Shown piece after piece: positions 1 to 5,348 of a DNA stretch of 5,348 nt. Position 1 is the stretch's first letter; every line of letters begins with the position of its first letter. The DNA comes from Candidatus Segatella papionis. Lineage in GTDB: Bacteria; Bacteroidota; Bacteroidia; Bacteroidales; Bacteroidaceae. Below the pieces are notes generated by a model that saw nothing but the letters and a program-made list of their open reading frames with translations, made no database searches and was not told the DNA's origin. The stretch is taken from positions 3,223-8,570 of the forward strand of contig DBLF01000076.1 of the NCBI GenBank assembly GCA_002297965.1, read 5' to 3'. Made by a program: the position numbers and the translations under genes.

Positions 1-2660
1 TTGATGCGCTCGATGTCGTCGGCAACGTAATAGTTGTTCATCGCCGAGAAGTTATCATCGTATTTCACATAGACTACGTCCACCACATCCTCGCTGATGC
101 CGTGTCCCAACGAGTTGTGGGAGCGCAACAAACAATCGCTGTCAGGTATCGCCTTCACATCCTCGTCGAGCATCTCCTTGGCATCCACTATCGGACGAAT
201 CTGGAGCAAATAGAACTCGCAGGTCTTGTCGGCGTTGATATTGCAGGCGAACTCGATTTCCACAGGGCGACGCATCGCCTCGCTTCCAAACTTCATCGAC
301 ATCTGAAGAATCTCAGGCAATGGGATGACATCATGTTGGAGCACACTGGCAAAGGTAATCACCTTGCGTCCATTCTCATATACGCCGTCGTACAATACTT
401 GGTCGTAGGAATCGAATGTGGAGGCGATGTAGTTGAGCGAGCCATCGGCTACGGCATCCTTCACCTTCATCTTGAGGATGTTGAATCCATCGTCCACCTT
501 AAAGTCCTCGCCCACGTGCTTCATGTCGAGGGCATAGAATTGGGTCTGCGTCTCGCTCAACGCCTTGTCCACCTCGGAAGTCTGGAGCACCTGGTTAGGA
601 TGATAAGGACAAACTCGCAGGGTCTGACCTCCATCCACGATATACTTGCCCAATCCGAGCGCCAAACTAGCGATACCCTCCTCTGCCGTCTCGTCGCCTA
701 TCGGATAATAATTGAGCGAACGAAGCACACCACTCATGTTCGGGTAGAAATGGTCGCCATAGGTCTTGCCAACCACTTGCTGAAGGATGACCGCCATCTT
801 TTCCTGGTCGATGACGTTGCTAGTGGCAGTCATGTAAGCCTTGGAATCGCGATAGAACACCGAGGCATAGACGCCCTTGATGGCACAAGCCAACATCTGT
901 AGCATCTGATACTTGTCCTCCAAGTAAGGTATCATATAGGTGGAATAGATGCCAGCGAAAGGCTGATAATGGGCATCTTCCAAGAGCGAACTGGATCGGA
1001 TGGCGATAGGGCTCTTTGTCGCCTCGAAAAAGGTGAAGAAATCGGCTATCAACGAATCCGGCAATTGGGCACGAAGGAAATGCTTCAAAATCTCGTCGTC
1101 GCTCGCATCACTGAGGGCTATCGGATAGAGATTGTTGCTCTCCATGAAGTCATCAAAGATGTCGGTACAGAGCACCACGGTCTTCGGAATCTGCACCGTG
1201 GCATTCTCATACTGATTGAACTCCGGATGGCGCTTGATGACATTGTCGAGGAAAGCCAAGCCCCTACCCTTGCCGCCCAACGAGCCTTCGCCGATACGGG
1301 CAAAGTGGGCGTACTTATCAAACTTCATGCGGTCGAAGACTGCCACAACGCCCAAGTTCTTCATGTGACGATACTGCACGATGGCATCAAAGATAATCTG
1401 GCGATGGGCATCCACATCCTGCAACCGCTCCCATGTAACATTCTTCAAGAAAGCTGACACCGGGAAAATGGCACGGGCACAAAGCCAGCGGCTCATGTGG
1501 TTGCGACTGATGTGATAGAGCATCGAATCGTTAGGAATATTGAAGATGTTATCCTGCAACTCCTTCAAGCTGCGGATGCGCATAATCTCCTCATGGGTCT
1601 TCGGGTCGCGGAAGATGAAATCGCCGAAACCCATGTGCTCCTCCATCAACTGACGAAGGTCCACGCTCATCTTCTTCGAGTTCTTATCGACGAAACGGAA
1701 GCCTTCTGCCTCTGCCTTGGCACGGTTCTCACTCTCTGAACTCTCCAATATAAGAGGAACGAAAGGATCGTTCTTGCGGATATAACGGAAGAGCTTGAGT
1801 CCTGCCTCAGGGTCTTTCTCTCGACCAAAGGTATCGGTACGATGTTTGGGCTTCGGCAATGTTTCCGTCAAGGTGCCAAAAGCCTTGGCTGCATTTTTCA
1901 GAGGGAACCGAGCATCGCTAATGACACCCAGGGTATTGTCGGAATACTTGTCGTAAAGCTTCAAAGCCTCCTCGTAGGTGCGAGCGAGCACCACCTTCGG
2001 ACGTCCACGCATTCGCATCGTAGCGGCATGGCGGTTCAAGGCTTCCTTGGAGAAATTCTTGCTCTGCTCCAAGATATAATTATAAAGGTTCGGCAAGATG
2101 GAACTGTAGAAGCGGATGGAATCCTCCACCAAGAGAATCATCTGCACGCCCGCCTCCTGGATGTCATGCTCCAAGTTCATCTTGTCCTCTATCAACTTGA
2201 TGATGGAAAGAATCAAGTTGGTATTACCCAACCAACAGAACACGTAGTCGAAGATACTCAAGTCTTCGTTCTCCATACGCTTAGTAATGCCATGCGAGAA
2301 AGGAGTCAACACCACGCAGTGGATGTTCGGGAACTTGCCCTTGATGTCGCGTGCCACGTCGAAAGCATCATTGTCGGCATTGCCAGGCATACAAATCACA
2401 AGGTCGACGACGGTGGAGCGCAAGACTTCGGCAGCCTCCTCAGTGGTAGATACTTGGGTGAAGGTTGGCGGGTATCGAAGTCCCAGTTCCATATACTCAT
2501 TATATATCTTCTCCTCGATACGTCCATCGTCTTCCAACATAAACGCATCGTATGGGTTTGCCACAATCAGCACATTATAGATACGACGCATCATCAGATT
2601 GACAAACGACACATCTTTCAAATAGAACTTATTCCACTCTTGTGGTACATTATTTTCCAT
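1..2660 (-). CDS. PEP synthase/PPDK-type ATP-grasp protein with two N-terminal receiver-like domains (3' end outside window)
   Basis: An uninterrupted minus-strand frame gives 886 codons from ATG 2658-2660 and leaves the window without a stop. The start is the only Met after an in-frame TAA at 2676-2678. Residues about 26-150 form a degenerate receiver-like fold: DLVICM at 86-91 has Met where the phosphoacceptor Asp is expected. Residues about 173-340 look like an intact receiver: acidic pair E179-D180, candidate phosphoacceptor D249 in VISDARFP, S307/S308, and K326 in FVDKNS. A linking domain follows, with GFGDF at 344-348 and NHMSRW at 387-392. The PPDK N-terminal (PEP/pyruvate-binding, ATP-grasp) domain spans about 455-825: GSLGGKGRG at 459-467 with K464, IRSSS with R555, E561-D562, VEIEFA with E803, and QIRPI at 820-824. 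This domain type binds ATP and pyruvate/PEP in PEP synthase and pyruvate phosphate dikinase. The phosphohistidine and PEP-utiliser domains of true PEP synthases are not in the visible part, so that reaction is unproven. It is probably cytoplasmic, since no signal peptide is seen. It appears more G+C-rich than its neighbours. Confidence 0.9.
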   Translation of the reverse strand, partial: MENNVPQEWNKFYLKDVSFVNLMMRRIYNVLIVANPYDAFMLEDDGRIEEKIYNEYMELGLRYPPTFTQVSTTEEAAEVLRSTVVDLVICMPGNADNDAFDVARDIKGKFPNIHCVVLTPFSHGITKRMENEDLSIFDYVFCWLGNTNLILSIIKLIEDKMNLEHDIQEAGVQMILLVEDSIRFYSSILPNLYNYILEQSKNFSKEALNRHAATMRMRGRPKVVLARTYEEALKLYDKYSDNTLGVISDARFPLKNAAKAFGTLTETLPKPKHRTDTFGREKDPEAGLKLFRYIRKNDPFVPLILESSESENRAKAEAEGFRFVDKNSKKMSVDLRQLMEEHMGFGDFIFRDPKTHEEIMRIRSLKELQDNIFNIPNDSMLYHISRNHMSRWLCARAIFPVSAFLKNVTWERLQDVDAHRQIIFDAIVQYRHMKNLGVVAVFDRMKFDKYAHFARIGEGSLGGKGRGLAFLDNVIKRHPEFNQYENATVQIPKTVVLCTDIFDDFMESNNLYPIALSDASDDEILKHFLRAQLPDSLIADFFTFFEATKSPIAIRSSSLLEDAHYQPFAGIYSTYMIPYLEDKYQMLQMLACAIKGVYASVFYRDSKAYMTATSNVIDQEKMAVILQQVVGKTYGDHFYPNMSGVLRSLNYYPIGDETAEEGIASLALGLGKYIVDGGQTLRVCPYHPNQVLQTSEVDKALSETQTQFYALDMKHVGEDFKVDDGFNILKMKVKDAVADGSLNYIASTFDSYDQVLYDGVYENGRKVITFASVLQHDVIPLPEILQMSMKFGSEAMRRPVEIEFACNINADKTCEFYLLQIRPIVDAKEMLDEDVKAIPDSDCLLRSHNSLGHGISEDVVDVVYVKYDDNFSAMNNYYVADDIERI

Positions 2661-2747
2661 ATCAGTTGTTTTAAGTTATGAAAGGAAACACGACTTTGCG
2701 CAATAGAAAGTTTACTACACAGATACTTTGTGCACCAATTCTAGATA

Positions 2748-2755
2748 CAAAGATA
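2748..2755 (-). promoter_or_regulatory. Probable -7 box for the PEP-synthase-like gene
   Basis: The minus strand reads TATCTTTG, an exact match to the Bacteroidetes -7 consensus TAnnTTTG, about 90 nt upstream of the ATG at 2660. No convincing TTTG -33 element sits 19-21 nt further upstream, so the call rests on the -7 box alone. The implied leader is roughly 80 nt. Confidence 0.5.
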
Positions 2756-2774
2756 CTGATTTTCTGATATTTAC

Positions 2775-2805
2775 TTGCATCTTTCAACATTTTTTTATAT
2801 ATTTG
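2775..2805 (+). promoter_or_regulatory. Probable Bacteroidetes-type promoter for the RlpA-like gene
   Basis: TATATTTG at 2798-2805 matches the -7 consensus TAnnTTTG. A TTG at 2775-2777 lies 20 nt upstream, the usual distance for the -33 element (TTTG, here CTTG). Transcription would start close to 2812, leaving a leader of about 15 nt before the ATG at 2827. This supports the downstream start codon, because the in-frame ATG at 2728 lies upstream of the promoter. Confidence 0.6.
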
Positions 2806-2826
2806 CAACAAAAATACCGAGAAGTT

Positions 2827-3552
2827 ATGGAGATAAGACTTATTATCATATCATTATTGACTACATTGTGTATGGTACCATGCTGCGCACAAAAGCATCA
2901 ACATGGCAAAGCTTCTTTCTACTCAAAGAAAGCAACAGGAGCACGTTCGGCTAGCGGTAAGAAAATACATCACGACAGTTTGGTTTGTGCCCATCGCTTC
3001 TTTCCATTCGGCACAAAGTTGAAAGTTACAAATATAAGCAATGGCAAAAGCGTCATAGTAAAAGTTATCGACCGAGGACCATTTGGAAGAGGGAGAATCA
3101 TCGACATCTCTTGGGCTGCGGCCAAGGCTATTGGCATGATAGCGCAAGGTGTGGCTACCGTAAAAGTGGAAAGATTAGACAATCCTGTTCCTTATCGCCC
3201 AGAAGACGATAAACTCCCAAAGATAGACTTTGAAATGGCAGAAAGCGACTTCAAAGATTATCCTAAATGGAGAAAAGAAAAGGAGGCGAAAAATGCCAAA
3301 GTCTCAAAAGATGGGAAGAGTAGAAGTGGAGAAGATACTAAAGGGCAAAAAGAGGATAGTTATATCTATAGTCAAAAAGAGGCTAACCATCATAGGAAAA
3401 TGGAAGATATCTATAACAAAAAGGAAGACAAATATGGAGATAAAGAAGAAAGCCATAATCATAAAGAAAGGAACCATGAAAGGAAAGGAGAAAATAAGAC
3501 AGGTAAAACAGAATCTGCCCCCAAGAACAACAAAGCCAAGAATCACCACTAA
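2827..3552 (+). CDS. Secreted RlpA-like double-psi beta-barrel protein with charged C-terminal tail
   Basis: 241 residues. I chose ATG 2827 over the in-frame ATG 2728 because it places a signal peptide at the N-terminus (hydrophobic 4-18, probable signal peptidase I cleavage CCA|Q after residue 21) and follows a promoter. Residues about 27-117 match the RlpA barrel: GKASFY at 27-32, SASGKK at 41-46, CAHRFFPFGT at 54-63, VTNISNGKS at 67-75, DRGPF at 82-86, RIIDIS at 90-95. Characterised RlpA proteins are septal lytic transglycosylases that cut peptidoglycan glycan strands lacking stem peptides. The expected catalytic His (H56) and Asp (D82) are present, but the usual Glu is Lys45, so activity is uncertain. 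There is no SPOR domain. Residues about 125-241 are instead a hydrophilic tail rich in Lys, Glu, Asp and His, ending in NHH. The protein is likely exported to the periplasm. It is divergent from the PEP-synthase-like gene and convergent with the lipoprotein gene. The family call is firm; enzymatic function is not. Confidence 0.9.
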   Translation: MEIRLIIISLLTTLCMVPCCAQKHQHGKASFYSKKATGARSASGKKIHHDSLVCAHRFFPFGTKLKVTNISNGKSVIVKVIDRGPFGRGRIIDISWAAAKAIGMIAQGVATVKVERLDNPVPYRPEDDKLPKIDFEMAESDFKDYPKWRKEKEAKNAKVSKDGKSRSGEDTKGQKEDSYIYSQKEANHHRKMEDIYNKKEDKYGDKEESHNHKERNHERKGENKTGKTESAPKNNKAKNHH

Positions 3553-3568
3553 GATGATTCTTGGCTTT
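3532..3568. terminator. Bidirectional intrinsic terminator between convergent genes
   Basis: A perfect 14-bp inverted repeat (AAAGCCAAGAATCA at 3532-3545, TGATTCTTGGCTTT at 3555-3568) encloses a 9-nt loop. The left arm is the last codons of the RlpA-like gene, and its TAA stop lies in the loop. In the minus direction the hairpin starts about 20 nt after the lipoprotein stop and is followed by T-rich sequence. In the plus direction the T-tract is short (CTTTATT). Only 36 bp separate the two stops, so one element probably serves both genes. Confidence 0.8.
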
Positions 3569-3588
3569 ATTGCCATATAGAACACATA

Positions 3589-4482
3589 TTACTTTCCTCT
3601 AGTAGGAATATTAAACTCATTGACCTTAGATATAGCTTTATTTCCATGAATCACAGAGACACAGAAACGAGCTGAACCATCCTTCAACTTTTTGTCAGCT
3701 TTTACCATAGCAGTGTAACGAACTCCAGAGCCTGCATCAATCTTCTCTATATGAATACTTGGAGAAATGAAGATGTGTTTATTGCCGGTAGTCTCGATAA
3801 CTGTAGGCACAACATCATAAACAGGCTGGTTACCACGATTCATCACTTCAAAAATCAACTTGCAAGTCTCATTGCGATCAAGCATATTATTCTCATTATC
3901 ATCAACAAAACGAGCATTTACAATTTCCAAAGTTGGAGAATAAGATAAACGAGCGCCTAATTCCTCGACAGTTGCAGAAGGCATCTGAGTGGTAGGTTGC
4001 TGTGCACTGTAATTTCCGGTATAATCCTTTCCATTGAAATCATAAAGACGGTCATCACCACTATTAGTGGAATCAAAAATTTCAGGACTATTTACAGAAG
4101 GAACGTTAGTGCCATTGGTATAACTATCAACTTGGTTAGAACCAGTATTGTTACTATTAGAGGAATAGCCATAGGTATCATCATAATTATGTGAACGTTG
4201 CATACGTTCCTGTCTTTCTCGTCTAGCTTGACGATACTCACTTTCACGTTGAGCCTGTTGCTGGTCAGCTTGACTTCCAATAATAGCACCTACAGCAGCA
4301 CCACCGGCCATACCGATGATAGTACCCATATCAGAACCACGAGGACCACCACTCAATCCACCAATAGCGGAACCCAAGATGGAACCAATCGAAGCACCAG
4401 CATAGGCACCACTACCCGTGTATGTATCACAACTACTAAAAACCAATGTTGAACACAATGCAATTACCAATAACTTTTTCAT
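3589..4482 (-). CDS. Glycine-zipper outer-membrane-type lipoprotein with EF-hand-like loop
   Basis: 297 residues with a lipoprotein signal peptide: KK at 2-3, a hydrophobic core, and FSSC ending at Cys18, the probable lipidated residue. Residues about 24-70 are a glycine zipper, Gly/Ala-rich with repeated small-residue spacing (GASIGSILGSAIGG, then MAGGAAVGAIIG), a type found in envelope proteins that insert in or associate with membranes. Residues about 72-96 are Gln/Arg/Glu-rich and probably helical. Residues about 97-170 are a Ser/Asn/Thr/Tyr/Gly-rich linker. Residues about 184-297 look like a beta-sandwich (CARDB or Ig-like style) beginning LEIVNARF. It contains a 12-residue EF-hand-like loop at 194-205 (D194, N196, N198, L201, D202, E205), a possible calcium site, followed by FEVMNRGNQPVYDV. 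I do not recognise a named family and assign no specific function. It is probably monocistronic, with its own promoter and a terminator shared with the convergent gene. Confidence 0.88.
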   Translation of the reverse strand: MKKLLVIALCSTLVFSSCDTYTGSGAYAGASIGSILGSAIGGLSGGPRGSDMGTIIGMAGGAAVGAIIGSQADQQQAQRESEYRQARRERQERMQRSHNYDDTYGYSSNSNNTGSNQVDSYTNGTNVPSVNSPEIFDSTNSGDDRLYDFNGKDYTGNYSAQQPTTQMPSATVEELGARLSYSPTLEIVNARFVDDNENNMLDRNETCKLIFEVMNRGNQPVYDVVPTVIETTGNKHIFISPSIHIEKIDAGSGVRYTAMVKADKKLKDGSARFCVSVIHGNKAISKVNEFNIPTRGK

Positions 4483-4588
4483 ATCTTAACTAAGAATTAA
4501 ATCAAAACCTCTGAGAAAGAAGAAAGAGGAAATAAGTGATAGTCGTCTGAAAACATTTAATATAGAACCTCTTCTTCAAACTCCAATG

Positions 4589-4596
4589 CAAAGATA
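4589..4596 (-). promoter_or_regulatory. Probable -7 box for the lipoprotein gene
   Basis: The minus strand reads TATCTTTG, an exact match to TAnnTTTG, about 107 nt upstream of the ATG at 4482. A good -33 TTTG is not seen at the standard spacing; only T/C-rich sequence lies there. The predicted leader is about 100 nt. The inverted-repeat cluster at 4629-4671 lies just upstream, where an operator could act. Confidence 0.5.
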
Positions 4597-4628
4597 ATAC
4601 AAAATCAGGAAATGTAGAAGGAAAATAT

Positions 4629-4671
4629 CCCTAAAATTGATTAGGGGAAACCCTAAAAGAAGATTAGGTTT
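4629..4671. repeat. Nested CCCTAA/TTAGGG inverted repeats
   Basis: CCCTAA at 4629-4634 pairs with TTAGGG at 4641-4646. The same TTAGGG can instead pair with CCCTAA at 4651-4656 across a GAAA loop. AAACCCTAA at 4648-4656 can pair with TTAGGTTT at 4664-4671 with one bulged base. Seen another way, two imperfect direct copies of CCCTAAAA(n)GATTAGG occur at 4629-4645 and 4651-4668. The cluster sits between the rplQ terminator and the lipoprotein -7 box. It could be an operator with repeated half-sites; its role is unknown. Confidence 0.6.
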
Positions 4672-4684
4672 TCAAAGAGATAAG

Positions 4685-4718
4685 AAAAAAGCGCTCTTGC
4701 CAGATGACAAAAGCGCTT
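4685..4718 (-). terminator. Intrinsic terminator of the rpoA-rplQ transcript
   Basis: On the minus strand an 11-bp stem (AAGCGCTTTTG with CAAGAGCGCTT, one G-T wobble) closes an 8-nt loop. A run of T residues follows, partly within the stem. It begins about 25 nt after the rplQ stop codon. This is a textbook rho-independent terminator closing the alpha operon. Confidence 0.9.
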
Positions 4719-4743
4719 CGAATTATCTGAGATGTATTTTAAC

Positions 4744-5244
4744 TTATTCAGCCTTAGGAGCCTCTTCAGTTGCAGGAGCTTCCGCCTGTGCTTCAGCTAC
4801 AGGAGCTTCCTCAGCCTTAGTTGCCTTACGACTACGACGAGTCTTCTTTGCAGCAGCCTTAGGAGTCTTAGCCATATTCTCATCAAAGTCAACAAGCTCG
4901 ATGAAAGCAATCTCAGCTGCGTCACCCTGACGAGTACCCAACTTGATTACACGAGTATATCCACCTGGACGGTTAGCTACCTTCTCAGCAACCTCACCGA
5001 AAAGTGCCTTAACGGCATACTTGTTCTGAAGATAACGGAATACTACACGACGTGAAGTAGTGGTATCGTTCTTAGAACGAGTAATCAATGGCTCAACATA
5101 CTTCTTAAGAGCCTTTGCCTTTGCGAGGGTCGTAGTGATTCTTTTGTGCTCGCTCAAGATAAGTGATGAAGCCATGTTAGCCAACATCGCATTACGATGA
5201 GAAGCAGTACGACCTAAATGGTTGAATTTCTTATTATGTCTCAT
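4744..5244 (-). CDS. rplQ: 50S ribosomal protein L17 (bL17)
   Basis: 166 residues. The start MRHNKKFNHLGRTASHRNAM is the conserved L17 N-terminus (RH..K...L.R...HR.A), and the core continues with a basic helix (RITTTLAKAKALKKYVEPLI) and GGYTRVIKLG..QGDAAEIAFIEL at about 94-117. L17 is a large-subunit protein located near the exit-tunnel region of the ribosome. The conserved core ends near residue 125; E. coli L17 has about 127 residues. The remaining 40 or so residues form a low-complexity tail, first Lys/Arg-rich (KAAAKKTRRSRKATK) and then Ala/Glu/Pro-rich. Such tails are common in Bacteroidetes L17 (recalled, not checked). The start is preceded by A-rich sequence rather than a Shine-Dalgarno motif, as expected for this phylum. 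It lies 33 nt after rpoA and is almost certainly cotranscribed with it. Confidence 0.98.
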   Translation of the reverse strand: MRHNKKFNHLGRTASHRNAMLANMASSLILSEHKRITTTLAKAKALKKYVEPLITRSKNDTTTSRRVVFRYLQNKYAVKALFGEVAEKVANRPGGYTRVIKLGTRQGDAAEIAFIELVDFDENMAKTPKAAAKKTRRSRKATKAEEAPVAEAQAEAPATEEAPKAE

Positions 5245-5277
5245 TTTTTGTTTTGTTCATTTTGGACAAAGGATACA

Positions 5278-5348
5278 TTATGCATCCTTGTCTAATTTAT
5301 ACTTTGAAATATCAGTTCCAAAAGATAGATTCAGACTCTCGAGCAAAT
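5278..5348 (-). CDS. rpoA: DNA-directed RNA polymerase alpha subunit, C-terminal end (5' part outside window)
   Basis: The last 22 complete codons before the TAA at 5278-5280 read LLESLNLSFGTDISKYKLDKDA in two overlapping pieces: LLESLNLSFGTDI, then SKYKLDKDA. This fits the end of the alpha-subunit C-terminal domain of Bacteroidetes, and its position directly upstream of rplQ is the standard alpha-operon order. The alpha subunit drives core polymerase assembly, and its C-terminal domain contacts upstream DNA and activators. Too little is present to judge anything else about the gene. Confidence 0.9.
   Translation of the reverse strand, partial: LLESLNLSFGTDISKYKLDKDA

Noticed and set aside
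102..2681. Several long plus-strand open frames (102-902, 969-1457, 1497-1739, 1842-2681)
   Set aside because: They lie antisense to one continuous minus-strand frame that has receiver and PPDK-type motifs. Their translations are His/Leu/Val/Ile-rich without recognisable domains, as expected from the complement of a gene that avoids certain codons.
2728..2826. N-terminal extension of the RlpA-like protein from ATG 2728
   Set aside because: It would bury the signal peptide 33 residues inside the protein, and the probable promoter lies within the extension.
3230..3585. Overlapping frames on both strands across the RlpA tail (3230-3580 plus, 3304-3585 minus)
   Set aside because: They are by-products of the A/G-rich composition. 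One is almost all Lys/Ile/Arg and the other almost all Phe/Ile/Val; neither has a domain or convincing start.
4629..4671. Telomere-like TTAGGG repeats
   Set aside because: There are only a few units in alternating orientation, not a tandem array, and the context is an ordinary bacterial intergenic region.
4500..4743. Possible small RNA or riboswitch between the lipoprotein gene and rplQ
   Set aside because: Apart from the terminator, the -7 box and the short inverted repeats, I see no conserved riboswitch core or independent promoter-terminator pair.
4637..5055. Plus-strand frames opposite rplQ (4637-4930, 4732-5055)
   Set aside because: They are antisense to a firmly identified ribosomal protein gene. 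Their Ala- or Ser/Leu-rich sequences mirror the low-complexity L17 tail.

Overview
The window looks like a chromosomal segment from a Bacteroidales bacterium, most likely Prevotella or a close relative. Three things suggest this: Bacteroidetes-type promoter -7 boxes (TAnnTTTG) upstream of the genes, A-rich leaders without a Shine-Dalgarno motif, and an L17 protein with a long Ala/Glu/Lys-rich tail behind rpoA. The genus assignment is inference from sequence style. No mobile element, tRNA, rRNA or CRISPR array is visible.

Layout. Positions 1-2660 hold one minus-strand reading frame that runs off the left edge. It encodes at least 886 residues of a multidomain protein with two receiver-like domains, a linking domain and a PEP-synthase/PPDK-type ATP-grasp domain. 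A 166-bp divergent intergenic region (2661-2826) carries promoter elements for both directions. Positions 2827-3552 (plus) encode a secreted RlpA-like double-psi beta-barrel protein with a long Lys/Glu/His-rich tail. It converges on a minus-strand lipoprotein gene (3589-4482), and a perfect 14-bp hairpin serves as a probable shared terminator. Positions 4483-4743 hold the lipoprotein promoter, a cluster of CCCTAA/TTAGGG inverted repeats and the rplQ terminator. Positions 4744-5348 are the end of the alpha ribosomal operon: rplQ (L17) preceded by the last codons of rpoA.

How the genes relate. rpoA and rplQ are housekeeping genes transcribed together. The lipoprotein and the RlpA-like protein are both predicted cell-envelope proteins, but they are convergent and need not share a pathway. 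The PEP-synthase-like protein is divergent from the RlpA-like gene and appears separately regulated. Its receiver domains suggest control by phosphorylation or another signalling input.

The most notable points are the tandem receiver arrangement (first degenerate, second apparently intact) fused to an ATP-grasp domain, loss of the usual catalytic glutamate in the RlpA-like protein together with its charged tail, an EF-hand-like loop in the glycine-zipper lipoprotein, and the nested hairpins upstream of the lipoprotein promoter. No clearly new multigene system is evident.
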